From Coix lacryma-jobi var. lacryma-jobi (lineage: Eukaryota > Streptophyta > Magnoliopsida > Poales > Poaceae): 64,000 nucleotides of DNA. The stretch is from positions 87,121,104 to 87,185,103 of the forward strand of contig CM019823.1 of NCBI GenBank assembly GCA_009763385.1, in the 5' to 3' direction. Within the stretch, counting starts at the first letter, position 1, and the number at the start of each line of letters is the position of its first letter. This document shows positions 19,536 through 30,225 of the stretch, one piece after another. The translations under genes were made by a program, and so were the position numbers. A model generated the notes under the pieces. That model worked only from the letters and a program-made list of their open reading frames with translations, made no database searches and was not told where the DNA came from.

Positions 19536-21297
19536 CCACAAGGCCGTTACAAAGAGTCTTATGTGTATTAGTTCCATATGTCACGACATAGAAAGCTACC
19601 ATCCGTAATAACACCAGGTCTACACCCGAGCCTGGGAGTCACTCCAATACCAAGCAATATCCTGCGTAGAAGAAGGCTTTGTACCCATGTCATATGAGAC
19701 TAATAACCACATAAGGCTTCTCTAACGAACCATAACCAACCCACCAACTAATCTCGAAGAAGTCCAAGCCCGCTCGTGACCATGAGCACGGCTAATGTAT
19801 TAGTTTTACACTGCAGAGGTTGCACATCGTTACCCATAAGTCATGCGTTTCCCGTCACGCTAAACACTGCCAAGGTGCACAATGGGGGTCGCACTACAAG
19901 GCCTTTACAAAGCCCCTCCAAGCTTGTGTTACACGTAATCTAAGGTTTCTCCCCTGTACATAAGTCAACGACCCCAGGGGACCCCTCTTGAACCAGCAAA
20001 CAAACCCCGTGTAGCATAACTTCGAGAAAACTAATTAATTAGCCAGGTTCGTCCCATTCCAAACCTCATGGTTGCGCTGTTAAGGTTGGTTACATGCTCT
20101 GAGAACCAGGTCCTAGGGATCCATGCAGGATAAATCTAGCACAAGCCCAGAACCAAAAACCAAAACCAGCTGCCGATTCACACGACACAAAAAACCACCC
20201 GTACGGGTCCATCCTGCCGGATTTACCTAATCACCATACTACTACCAAAGTTACCAACCACAGTGTTCCATAGATCATTAATCAGGATTAATTATTAACC
20301 ATCTCATCCCAACCATGACTGCAAGGCTAAGCATGACTTCTACCCATATTATCCCTTACCAGGTGACAAAGAAAATATAACAAGTTCTAGTAAACCTTAT
20401 CACGAGATTCAATTTAAGACTGCTTGCATCTACTGGATCTAACTACTCTAACTCAAAATAAAATAAATACAGGAACAAGATGTTCAAGGACACTTGCCTT
20501 CGGGCTGGATCGGATCGACGAAGGCACGAATTGGATCCTGGGGTTCCGCGTAGCTCGCACTCGCTGGATCAAGCATCATCACATGGCCCAAACAAACAAA
20601 TAAATAACAGTACATCAATATTATCAAAATAGAACGTAAATAGATCTAACATGTAGAGAACGTCGAGATGAATCTAACGCGACTTGAACGGGTCAAATCA
20701 GACTTAAAACGCAAAAGTTATAGGCTTTTGAAGTTTAGTGGCAATTCTGTAAATAAGTTGAACTCATTTTCATAATTTAAATAAATAAAATCAGAGAGGA
20801 AAATAGTAGTTGGACTAGAGATGGCATCAGGTCGGGTTCAGGGCGGGTGGAGCATCCATGGAACCGCCCCCAAAACCCGCCCCGATCCCGAACCCCGATT
20901 CGGGTCAAAATCCGCCCCTGCCCCCGCCCCCGAACCCGACGGGGGCCCAAAACCCGACGGGGGACCCGAAACCCGGGTTTCAACAACATAGTAACATTAT
21001 CGAATTAATATTTTCACTATATAAGTATATTTATACCATGCAAATAGCAATCAGAATACAAGATCCAGAACACAAAATGTAATTTTAATAGTCAGGAATA
21101 AGAATCTGAGAGTTGAATACAGTCTTTTCATTAATGAAAATTTTGTGCGACCAACATACAACATATACTGCAATACATCAACAATATTTTGGGTCCTCGA
21201 TGGGCGCTCGTGGGGGAAATGTAAAACCCGAACCCGACCTGGCCCGTTTCGGATCCCTGAACCCGCAAACCCGCGGGGCCAAAGCTAGACCCGCCCC

Positions 21298-23299
21298 TGT
21301 TGGTATTTCTTAGCTTCACTAAAGATAGTGCTAGGCAACTATCCCCGGTAACGGCCTAGGAATGCTTGTTGGCACTAGCTAACGTTGTTACTAGGAGTAG
21401 ACTATGGAATCTATCCCTGGCAACGGCGTCAGAAATGCTTGAAGCAAGACCGGTCACTATACCGAAAGGAGTGGAGCTAAAGCAGCTATCTACTAATGCC
21501 AAGCGGGGTTGTCAATCCCGACACTAGTAGGAGCTAGCTAGAGAGAATGCAATCTACGAGGAGGAGATTCTGCAAGCGCACAGAACTATCGTAGTAGCAC
21601 TTCGCCTGGGAGTACCAGGTGTCGATTTATTTGATCCCAAGGGAATGCTAGGGTGGTGTATGAGTTGAGTCAAGGAGGGGATGAGAGTCAAAGAAATAAG
21701 AAAAGAGAAAAGGGGAGAAGGGAAGATGAAAGGCTAGAAAGAATATATGGGTGGCTAGGTAAGGATGACAAGGATGGCTAAGGTAAGGTGGATAACAAGA
21801 TGGATAAAGAGAATAGGATAACTAAGGGTAACTAAGGTAACTAACTACTAACTACTAATAACTAATCCAAGATAACTACAAAGCAAGATAACTACGAAGC
21901 GAGATAGTTACGAAGCAGGGCAGGCAAAAGACAATAAAGCAACTAAGTTGAGTAAAGTTTTATTCCTATCTTGTCAAGTATCGAGGCGTACTAGCCTTTA
22001 CCACTTACTTAGGTTGAACGCTAGCACAACGAGCCTTACTGTTAAACTGGGCCATCTACGTGGTGGAATTCAAGGCGCACAGGGCTGTCACCACCTGCTT
22101 GCTACCACAGCTATCCGGGGGTCCAGCCGTATCTGAAGGTAAGTCTATAACTAAGCACCACGCTTAATTATATTCTAACTATCTCTACCCTAGCTTTGAA
22201 TAGAGACACCCTTGCGGACGTCAGAGCAAACACTTGACTTAATAAGATAAACACTAAACTAACTAAGCAACCTATTGGCAAAGATCAAACACTAAGCTCA
22301 CTAGAGATTAACTACTATGGCTAAGTGAATTGAACTGTAGGATAGCTAGGCACTCAAGCAATCAATCAAGTATACCACTCAATACTGATAAGTAGAATAA
22401 AGTAATACTTGAAATGATGAACTAGAATATAGTAAGTGCTTGAGTAACAAGAGCAAAACCTGAACTGGAGATGAAGGAAGACTCTTCCCAGCTCCAGAGC
22501 TGATCACTCGCACGCCTCTATTCTTGAGCTAAGCCTTGAGCAGCGCTTCCGCGAGGGCGAAGATGCCTTGCTCTACTAGCTACCTACTTGCCTAAGCTCT
22601 CTAAGCTTCTAACCTAACTCTCACTTGCTTCTCTTGCTTTGCTTGTTTTGGATGGTAATGTGTGATGGTTATGAATGAAGAGGTGCCTCAGGGGGGTATT
22701 TATAGCCTTGTGGAGTGAGGGGGGGGGGGGTTCTTATAGGGGGCAGCCAGCCAACCTAGGGCTAACCCTAGTGGCGGGCGCCAGCCCTAGGTGGCGGCCA
22801 CCACCTCCCTCACCGTTGGATGCACCACCTTGGCTTCAACGGCATCCAGGTGGTTGTCCAAGGCGGTTTGGAGGTCGGTTGCATGTCCTAGCAACCGACA
22901 TTCAGCCTTGATCCACGCCACTTTCTCCTGAGCCGTCCGATGCCACTGACCAAGTGACCAAGGGCCAAGATTTGGCCCTGGGGAGGTCACACGGATCGGT
23001 GATGTGGCAGGGGTTGCAACTTGGGCCAACCCAAGTGGCGGGCGCCACTTAGAGCTGGCGGGCGCCACCTTGGGGTGGCGGGCGCCACCCCTCTTAGGCC
23101 CATTTGGGCCCTGCTGAGTGGGCTTGGCTCCTGGTGGGTCCAAATATCCAAATTTGGTTCAAATCCTGCATTCAAATAAAATTCTATGGACATGTGGAAT
23201 TTGGTTAGTTTGAAACCTATTTGACTACATTTCATGCCTTTTTGGTGAACTTTAGGGTCAAATGTTGACGGTAAAACAGGTGTTTAAGGACCGTCAACA
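21298..23299 (-). repeat. Athila-B 3' LTR
   Basis: TGTTGGTATTTC...CCGTCAACA. Contains two PBS-like copies (21342-21358 and 21414-21431), a minus-strand TATA box at 22697-22704 and GGCGGGCGCC-type palindromes (about 22775-22805 and 23034-23090). It has a G10 run near 22721 and one fewer 20-bp palindrome unit than the 5' LTR. Confidence 0.92.
21342..21431 (-). repeat. PBS-like units captured in Athila-B LTR
   Basis: TCCCCGGTAACGGCCTA (21342-21358), followed by GGAATGCT and then TGTTGGCAC at 21367, repeats the PBS-spacer-LTR junction layout. TCCCTGGCAACGGCGTCA (21414-21431) followed by GAAATGCTTG is a second copy. The functional PBS is outside the other LTR at 27051-27069. Confidence 0.8.
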
Positions 23300-25015
23300 A
23301 GCTCCCCCAAGCTAACCTGTTGCTCGTCCTCGAGCAACAATGCGGTTTAAGCATTGAGCATGAGATGGATAGCAACTTAAGATGTCTGCAAGTGCATATT
23401 GTATAGTGAGAAATAACTTAGCATATATCATTAATCATAGCAATGTGGGGCTTATAGCTTTTCACTTCAAACATGCAAGAGTGAAATAAAGCAGTAGACA
23501 TGAAAATTTTATCTTGCTTAGGTTTGACTAGGATTCTGTCTGGAGCTTTTTCAAGGTTTTCAAAAGATAACAACTTGCTTAAGTCCTCCAAGATTCACTC
23601 AATCACTCAATGGTGTTTAAATCCTCACTTAGGCCAAAATGTAGCCTCTCCTATTTCTAAAGAATGATATGTGGAGTTATAGGTAGGGTAAGAACCATGA
23701 GCAAATTGCCTGATGTTTATTGCTAAGCTAGACACTCAGATCATAAGGAGCAGCAAATCATAAAAATTGATCAAGAAGTGCATGTGTGGTTTATGTGGAA
23801 GTGTATAGAGAGGTATTTCATAATCCTTCCTAGTTAATTTCCGGGGTCTAGAGCTAATGGTAATTCTCTCTCTCTCTCTTTTTTTTGGATACATAGTGAG
23901 TAGACAAAAGATGTGTCGTCACATTTTCTTAGGACATAGTCCTCTCTTGAGCTACTTTGCTCACTTTTTTTTTCTTCAGGACATAGTCCTTTCTTGAGCT
24001 ACTTTGCTCATTTTTCTCTCTCTCTTTTAGCTCTAGATTTTCCCCAGACATCTATAGGAATGGATTTCAGAAATGAGTAGGGAAAGGGAGAGAAATGCTT
24101 ATTCCCAGTGTAGGAATAGCATAAGGCTAGGAATGGGATGTTTGGCAGGGTATTGCATATCTCCAGTGTAGAGAATAAGCAATTTATTTGGTGGTTGCAA
24201 ACTTTCAAAGTGGAAAGTAGGCAAATTATGGTGGGTGTACGTGAATCTTGATTCAAAAGGTATGATAAGCTTCTCTACCAAGATCTATGAGGTCTAACAA
24301 AGCTCAACACAAACAAAGCTCTTTGTGGTTTGACTAATGACTAACAAATATTTGGCTGGTGGTGGGATGGGATAAAATCTAGGAGGAACTTTTAGCAAGG
24401 TTTTCATAATTTTTAAAAGAAATCCTCCAGATTAGGTCCTAATTTCACCTTAACAAGTTTAAAGAATTACTCCATTTCTTACTAACTTTACTCACTAAGC
24501 ATGATTTCAGTTAAAGCATGTGCAACCCACAAAAGCTACAACTTAGATAAGACTAGTCATTCAAACCATAACAATAGCATTTGCATGACATATTTCAAAT
24601 CTTATTCAGGTTTCAACTTGTTTAAGCAGATTTTATCAATTTTATTCATGGAGTGGTTATTTAGGCAAGCATGTGACATTCAAAAGATATAGAATTTAAG
24701 AACTGAATGTAAAGTGTAGGCTTGAGACATACCTTATCGGAGCGGGAGTCTCCCCCAAGCTGGCTTCTTGCTTGGTGAAAGATCTTCTTCGTCTCAGTCG
24801 GAGCTCTTGTTCTCATTTTATTAAAAAGGGAAACTATCTAATGTTGTGAAAAGGGAAACTATCCTATTATGATATTTTATTGTTCTAACTAAGTTAACAT
24901 ATACCTATGCATATAACTAATGATAACTGGTGATATTTTTTTTAGTTACATGCATGACATATGTTATTTATTTGAAAAGGGAAAATTGAAGGGAAATTAA
25001 AAGTAAAACCATACC
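23300..25015 (-). other. Athila-B 3' noncoding region with stem-loops
   Basis: The polypurine tract is at 23300-23313 (AGCTTGGGGGAGCT on the minus strand). A perfect 9-bp stem TGTTGCTCG/CGAGCAACA (23318-23326 with 23331-23339) is next to it. At 23931-24010 two tandem units each contain AGGAC-ATA-GTCCT and TGAGC-TACTTT-GCTCA. An internal G-tract AGCTTGGGGGAGA with a pairing CTCCC sits at 24744-24759. No ORF is supported. Confidence 0.8.
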
Positions 25016-26890
25016 TTAGGTCCATGGAGTTTCATCCTTATCGGGTGGATCTTCTTCCTTGGGCACTTCTTCTCTTAGTACTCCATCTGGTTCTTCTTCT
25101 TTTGGCACCTCTCCTTTGTTATGTGAATCACACGACTTAGGAGGAGGTGGTTCTTTCTTTATGTTCCACCTTGTTCTTGGGCGCCTCTTCTTGGTACGAA
25201 CGGGCTTTGCATCCGGCATGTTAGCGGCATATGCGGGACCACGGGAGAAGGAGAATATTTCCTTCCTCCCTCCTAATGTCATTTGAATTTTACCACTTTC
25301 CACATATATGCAAGCATTAACAGTATTCAAGAAGGGTCTACCTAAGATTAGAGGCACATCTTTCCTATTTCCCATATCTAGTATTATGAAATCAGCAGGA
25401 ACATAGGAACCTCTAATATGAATAGGTAAATCATTAACTATTCCTTCTACATAGCAAGTGGATTGATCAGCTAGCACAACATAGGCAGATGTGGATGACA
25501 TGGGTGGAAAGAACGAGTTTTCATATAATTCTTTAGATAAAATGTTCACACTCGATCCTAAATCACACATGGCATGTTTAAAGACTTCACCAAAGATTGA
25601 GCATCTAATTATGGGACTACCAGGATCACCCTTTTTAACAGTCATGGTTTGATCTTCATAATAGTTAAAATACTTTATTTCAACCATATTTGCAGTTTCC
25701 ATGTCAGGTTTAGCAGGAATTTTGCCAGATTCAAAAGATGGTATGATAGCAGCAAGTTGAGCTAATTGGGTTTCTAACATCTTATTAAAGCTTAATTGAT
25801 TTTTCAGAGCAGATGAGAAATCTTCCAATTTAGCATTTATATTCTCAAGGGCTTTATCATTCGATATTAATTTCTTATTCAAAAATTCAGTAGTTCTACC
25901 TTGTGAGTAAACTAAATTCTTTAAGAACGAGAAATCATCAGAATTATGAAAATTAGAGCGGGGGAATGAATTGTTACCTTGAGAATTTGCAGGCTGATTC
26001 CATCCTTGATTCTGTTGACGGAAACCGTTACTATTGTTGATGAAGTTCAAATCTTCATGTAGCTCGGGGCAGTGGCTCCCAGAATGTCCAGTTTCTCCAC
26101 AGACTTCACAAGTCATGTAGGATTCCAGAGATTGGACACTCTCCTGTTGGTTTATCTTCTCACAGCTGTCCAGCTTCTTTGCCAGCAGGTCCATCTTGGC
26201 CACGATCATGTCGGCCTCCTTAAGGGAATGCATACCTCGCTTACGGGGCAACAGTCTCTCGTCATTCCATCCTTGGTTCGACACCATCTTCTCTATGAGA
26301 GACTTAGCATCTGCAACATTCAGAGAAAAGAATGCACCACCGGAGGCGGCATTCAAATGGCTTCTAGAGAGTGGGGTTAGCCCATGGTAAAAGTTCTGGA
26401 TCAATAGCCAGTCCTCCATACCATGGTGCGGACAAGCAGCGACATACTCTTGCAACCTCTCCCAAGCCTTGGGAATAGATTCCTCGGCTTGTTGCGTAAA
26501 GCTGGAGATTTTGTTGCGAAGAGCATTCGTCTTGCCCATAGGAAAGAATTTGGCAAGAAAAGCATTGGAACACTTGTCCCATGTGTCTACAGCGTTGCGA
26601 TCGGTATAGAACCATTGCTTCGCTTTTCCTAGCAAAGAGAAAGGAAAGAGACGAAGACGGATGGCTTCTTGGGTTATCCCCTTAATGGTGAAGGTGCCGC
26701 AAATCTCCAAGAATTGTTGGAGATGAGCATTGGCATCCTCATGAGCCTTGCCACAAAATGGGCTAGCTTGGACCATCGTGATCAGAGCCAGTTTCAACTC
26801 AAAATTGAGGTTGGCATCGATCACGTCTGGTCCTATCGCTATATTAGCGGCAGAAGGAGCAGAAAATTCACGAATGGCTTTGTTGGCCAT
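25016..26890 (-). CDS. Athila-B gag-protease polyprotein
   Basis: 624 codons open from ATG at 26890; the frame also extends upstream through the leader to 27118, but MANKAIREF after the leader is the likelier start. Residues about 30-200 form a retrotransposon gag core (FLEICGTFTIKG, GKAKQWFY, AWERLQEYV). A CCHC zinc knuckle (CEVCGETGHSGSHC) is at 261-274. Gln-, Asn- and Lys-rich coiled sequence follows. A retropepsin-like domain lies at about 425-545 with CDLGSSVN (Asp 443, with Leu where Thr or Ser is usual) and the C-terminal VPLILGRPFL motif. The tail is acidic with a repeated EVPKEE. The protein stops where reverse transcriptase would begin. Expected role: particle assembly and processing; retained without pol, which suggests an element mobilised in trans. 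Confidence 0.9.
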   Translation of the reverse strand: MANKAIREFSAPSAANIAIGPDVIDANLNFELKLALITMVQASPFCGKAHEDANAHLQQFLEICGTFTIKGITQEAIRLRLFPFSLLGKAKQWFYTDRNAVDTWDKCSNAFLAKFFPMGKTNALRNKISSFTQQAEESIPKAWERLQEYVAACPHHGMEDWLLIQNFYHGLTPLSRSHLNAASGGAFFSLNVADAKSLIEKMVSNQGWNDERLLPRKRGMHSLKEADMIVAKMDLLAKKLDSCEKINQQESVQSLESYMTCEVCGETGHSGSHCPELHEDLNFINNSNGFRQQNQGWNQPANSQGNNSFPRSNFHNSDDFSFLKNLVYSQGRTTEFLNKKLISNDKALENINAKLEDFSSALKNQLSFNKMLETQLAQLAAIIPSFESGKIPAKPDMETANMVEIKYFNYYEDQTMTVKKGDPGSPIIRCSIFGEVFKHAMCDLGSSVNILSKELYENSFFPPMSSTSAYVVLADQSTCYVEGIVNDLPIHIRGSYVPADFIILDMGNRKDVPLILGRPFLNTVNACIYVESGKIQMTLGGRKEIFSFSRGPAYAANMPDAKPVRTKKRRPRTRWNIKKEPPPPKSCDSHNKGEVPKEEEPDGVLREEVPKEEDPPDKDETPWT

Positions 26891-27050
26891 CGTGAAGATA
26901 GAACGAGATAAGAAAGAAAGAAGTTGAAGAAGAGGAAGGAAAAAGATAAGAAGAACTAAGGAAAGAAAGAATGGGGTAAGATGGGATTCGCTAAGCGGGA
27001 GCTTAAGCGAAGATAAATTCGACACGGACTCAACCGATACACCGATTGCC

Positions 27051-27069
27051 TTCCCCAGCAACGGCGCCA
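27051..27069 (-). other. Athila-B primer-binding site
   Basis: TTCCCCAGCAACGGCGCCA, i.e. TGGCGCCGTTGCTGGGGAA on the element strand, eight bases (AGCATTTC) from the 5' LTR. This is the usual Athila-type PBS; I recall tRNA-Asp as primer. Confidence 0.85.
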
Positions 27070-28467
27070 GAAATGCTTGTTGGTAGTTCTTAGCTTCACT
27101 AAAGATAGTGCTAGGCAACTATCCTCGGTAACGGCCCAGGAATGCTTGTTGGCACTAGCTAACGTTGTTACTAGGAGTAGACTATGGAATCTATCCCTGG
27201 CAACGGCGTCAAAAATGCTTGAAGCAAGACCGGTCACTATACCGAAAGGAGTGGAGCTAAAGCAGCTATCTACTAATGCCAAGCGGGGTTGTCAATCCCA
27301 ACACTAGTAGGAGCTAGCTAGAGAGAATGCAATCTACCAGGAGGAGATTCTGCAAGCGCACAGAACTATCATAGTAGCACTTCGCCTGGGAGTACCAGGT
27401 GTCGATTTATTTGATCCCAAAGGAAGGCTCGGGTGGTGTATGAGTTGAGTCAAGGAGGGGATGAGAGTTGAAGAAATAAGAAAAGAGAAAAGGGGAGAAG
27501 GGAAGATGAAAGGCTAGAAAGAATATATGGGTGGCTAGGTAAGGATGACAAGGATGGCTAAGGTAAGGTGGATAACAAGATGGATAAAGAGAATAGGATA
27601 ACTAAGGGTAACTAACTACTAACTACTAATAACTAATCCTAGATAACTACAAAGCAAGATAACTACGAAGCGAGATAGTTATGAAGCAGGGCAGGCAAAA
27701 GACAATAAAGCAACTAAGTTGAGTAAAGTTTTATTCCTATCTTGTCAAGTATCGAGGCGTACTAGCCTTTACCACTTACTTAGGTTGAACGCAAGCACAA
27801 CGAGCCTTACTGTTAAACTGGGCCAACTACGTGGTGGAATTCAAGGCACACAGGGCTGTCACCACCTGCTTGCTACCACAGCTATCCGGGGGTCCAGCCG
27901 TATCTGAAGGTAAGTCTATAACTAAGCACCACGCTTAATTATATTCTAACTATCTCTACCCTAGCTTTGAATAGAGACACCCTTGCGGACGTCAGAGCAA
28001 ACACTTGACTTAATAAGATAAACACTAAACTAACTAAGCAACCTATTGGCAAAGATCAAACACTAAGCTCACTAGAGATTAACTACTATGGCTAAGTGAA
28101 TTGAACTGTGGGATAGCTAGGCACTCAAGCAATCAATCAAGTATACCACTCAATACTGATAAGTAGAATAAAGTAATACTTGAAATGATGAACTAGAATA
28201 TAGTAAGTGCTTGAGTAACAAGAGCAAAACCTGAACTGGAGATGAAGGAAGACTCTTCCCAGCTCCAGAGCCGATCACTCGCACGCCTCTACTCTTGAGC
28301 TAAGCCTTGAGCAGCGCTTCCGCGAGGGCGAAGATGCCTTGCTCTACTAGCTACCTACTTGCCTAAGCTCTCTAAGCTTCTAACCTAACTCTCACTTGCT
28401 TCTCTTGCTTTGCTTCTTTTGGATGGTAATGTGTGATGGTTATGAATGAAGAGGTGCCTCAAGGGGG

Positions 28468-28475
28468 TATTTATA
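28468..28475 (-). promoter_or_regulatory. TATA box of Athila-B 5' LTR
   Basis: TATAAATA on the element strand, about 610 bp from the LTR start and roughly 60-400 bp downstream of the palindrome cluster. Confidence 0.7.
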
Positions 28476-28536
28476 GCCTTGTGGAGTGAGGGGGGTTCTT
28501 ATAGGGGGCAACCAGCCAACCTAGGGCTAACCCTAG

Positions 28537-28873
28537 TGGCGGGCGCCAGCCCTAGGTGGCGGGCGCCAGCCCTAGGTGGCGGCCGCCACCTCCCTCACCG
28601 TTGGATGCACCGCCTTGGCTTCAACGGCATCCAGGTGGTTGTCCGAGGCGGTTTGGAGGTCGGTTGCATGTCCTAGCAACCGACATTCAGCCTTGATCCA
28701 CGCCACTTTCTCCTAAGCCGTCCGATGCCACTGACCTAGTGACCAAGGGCCAAGATTTGGCCCTGGGAGGTCACACAGATCGGTGACGTGGTAGGGGTTG
28801 CAACTTGGGCCACCCAAAGTGGTGGGCGCCACTTAGAGCTGGCGGGCGCCACCTAGGGGTGGCGGGCGCCACC
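28537..28873. repeat. GGCGGGCGCC palindrome cluster in Athila-B 5' LTR
   Basis: TGGCGGGCGCCA at 28537-28548 and 28557-28568, perfect 16-bp GGTGGCGGCCGCCACC at 28575-28590, then GTGG..GGCGCCAC-type units at about 28818, 28839 and 28858-28873. The sister LTR lacks one 20-bp unit. Confidence 0.85.
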
Positions 28874-29158
28874 CCTCTTAGGCCCATTTGGGCCCTGCTG
28901 AGTGGGCTTGGCTCCTGGTGGGTCCAAATGTCCAAATTTGGTTCAAATCCTGCATTCAAATAAAATTCTATGGACATGTGCAATTTGGTTAGTTTGAAAC
29001 CTATTTGACTACATTTCATGCCTTTTTGGTGAACTTTAGGGTCAAATGTTGACGGTAAAACAGGTGTTTAAGGACCGTCAACAGCCCCCAGCCCCGTCGG
29101 GTCTGAAACCCGCGGGTTTCGGGTCCAGACCCGCCCCGTTGCCATCTTTAGGTTGGAC

Positions 29159-30225
29159 TGAGTCTCATTTGAATGAAAGTGCAGGGGCTAAGATGTAAGA
29201 TCCAGACTCAATGAATAGGAAGAAAGGACGACAGGTTGATTCAGAAAAAAAGAGAAGGTCTCTTTTGCAAATATCGCCATGTGTGGCAGAGGCGGCCGAC
29301 GTGGCGCTGACTAGGCACCACGTGTCGAGCAGCCGTTGGCGCGGTGTGCGGCGGTGGCGGTGGATTTGCTGACGTGGGTACGGTGGACTGAGTCTACGGA
29401 ATAGTGCTCCATGGTTCATACCCCTTTGCGGGACGTTCTAATCTGAACCGTTCTTGATGGATCGGACGGTGCAGGGGAGATCGGGGGAAAAGAATGCTAA
29501 CCGGTCAGCTCTGGGCATGACGGCGCCATGGCATGCACGGTGGCACCATGGGCGTGTGGCTCGGCTTCGAGCAGTGAGCCATGGGGGAAAATAGGGAGAG
29601 GTGGGGAGAGGAAGGGAGTTCACCGCAAACACAAAGACGGTCTCCTGGGCGCTGGAGAGAGGGCTCAGATGGGGAGGGTTCAAAGCTCGGCTTGGAGCAC
29701 TAATGGTGGCGGCGGCAGACAGTGGATGCGCTAGGGAGGGAGAGGATGCTCGGGCAGTGCTTAGGTAGTGGTGGCACAAAGAGAGGACCCCAAGAGGCTT
29801 CACCAGGGGAAATAGGGGAGGGGAGAGGAGAGGAGCGTTGCGGTACTCGGCTCCATGGCACCCCTAGCCGGCCGGAGACGGGGACAAACACGGTGGGGTT
29901 CCCTAGTCGCGCGTGGCAGAGCGTCACCAGCATGGCGGTGTTGTGTTAGAGAGCACAAGAGGCGATGTGGAGGGGTGGAGAAGGGAGCCTGGATCATCGC
30001 GAACCTGATGGTGGCGTTTCCATCGTCGAACTGAGGCCGGAGAGGGATGGCGACGACCGGAGGCGGAGGAGGCCTTCGGCAAATTCCTGGACACGGCGGT
30101 GTAGGCACTGGATTGGACGAGATCGCCTGCGTGAGGTCGGGGCGCCGACGGTAGATTAATACAGCGTTCCGAGGACATCCACGGGTTGGTGGGGCGAGCA
30201 GAGGCGCCGGCCGGTGGAGCTCATG
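29159..30225. other. GC-rich sequence right of the hAT, no gene supported
   Basis: Continues the host sequence interrupted by the hAT. It is GC- and purine-rich with only overlapping short ORFs of low complexity on both strands. I read it as the rest of the Tekay-like LTR, cut by SIRE-D at 30226. Confidence 0.45.

Larger units (their letters stand above)
21298..29083 (-). mobile_element. Athila-B: complete but nonautonomous Athila-type element
   Basis: LTRs 21298-23299 (2002 bp) and 27078-29083 (2006 bp), with an exact target duplication GCCCC (21293-21297 and 29084-29088) inside the hAT. On the minus strand: 5' LTR, PBS TGGCGCCGTTGCTGGGGAA, leader, one long gag-protease frame, 1.7 kb of 3' noncoding sequence, polypurine tract and 3' LTR. 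No reverse transcriptase, RNase H or integrase is present anywhere in the 3.8-kb interior. Similar LTRs and an open gag frame suggest recent movement using enzymes supplied by a relative. Confidence 0.93.
27078..29083 (-). repeat. Athila-B 5' LTR
   Basis: TGTTGGTAGTTC...CCGTCAACA, a near copy of 21298-23299. It has TATTTATA at 28468-28475 (TATAAATA on the element strand) and palindromes at 28537-28590 and 28818-28873. Confidence 0.92.
20816..29150. mobile_element. Small nonautonomous hAT-like element, interrupted by Athila-B
   Basis: Left end TAGAGATGGCA (20816); right end TGCCATCTTTA reads TAAAGATGGCA in reverse (29150). The 8-bp flanks AGTTGGAC (20808-20815) and GGTTGGAC (29151-29158) match at seven positions, as expected for a hAT duplication. 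Without Athila-B it is about 545 bp, rich in GGGTTCGGGTC-type repeats, with no transposase ORF. Confidence 0.8.
18851..30225 (-). mobile_element. Probable Tekay-like (Ty3-gypsy) LTR, split by a hAT and cut by SIRE-D
   Basis: 18851 begins TGTCACACCCC; read in reverse this is the GGGGTGTGACA terminus I associate with Tekay-type LTRs. Own sequence is 18851-20815 plus 29159-30225, about 3 kb, a plausible LTR size for that group. The opposite terminus, PBS, polypurine tract and coding sequence are not visible, so the family call is tentative. A 25-bp tandem array lies at 19387-19535. It interrupts the SIRE-C LTR. Confidence 0.4.

Noticed and set aside
22719..22731. G10 run in Athila-B 3' LTR
   Set aside because: The sister LTR has a shorter run; homopolymer slippage or sequencing error is enough to explain it.
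29438..30178. Possible host gene in the GC-rich block
   Set aside because: Only overlapping short low-complexity ORFs on both strands, no splice or domain support; fits LTR sequence better.
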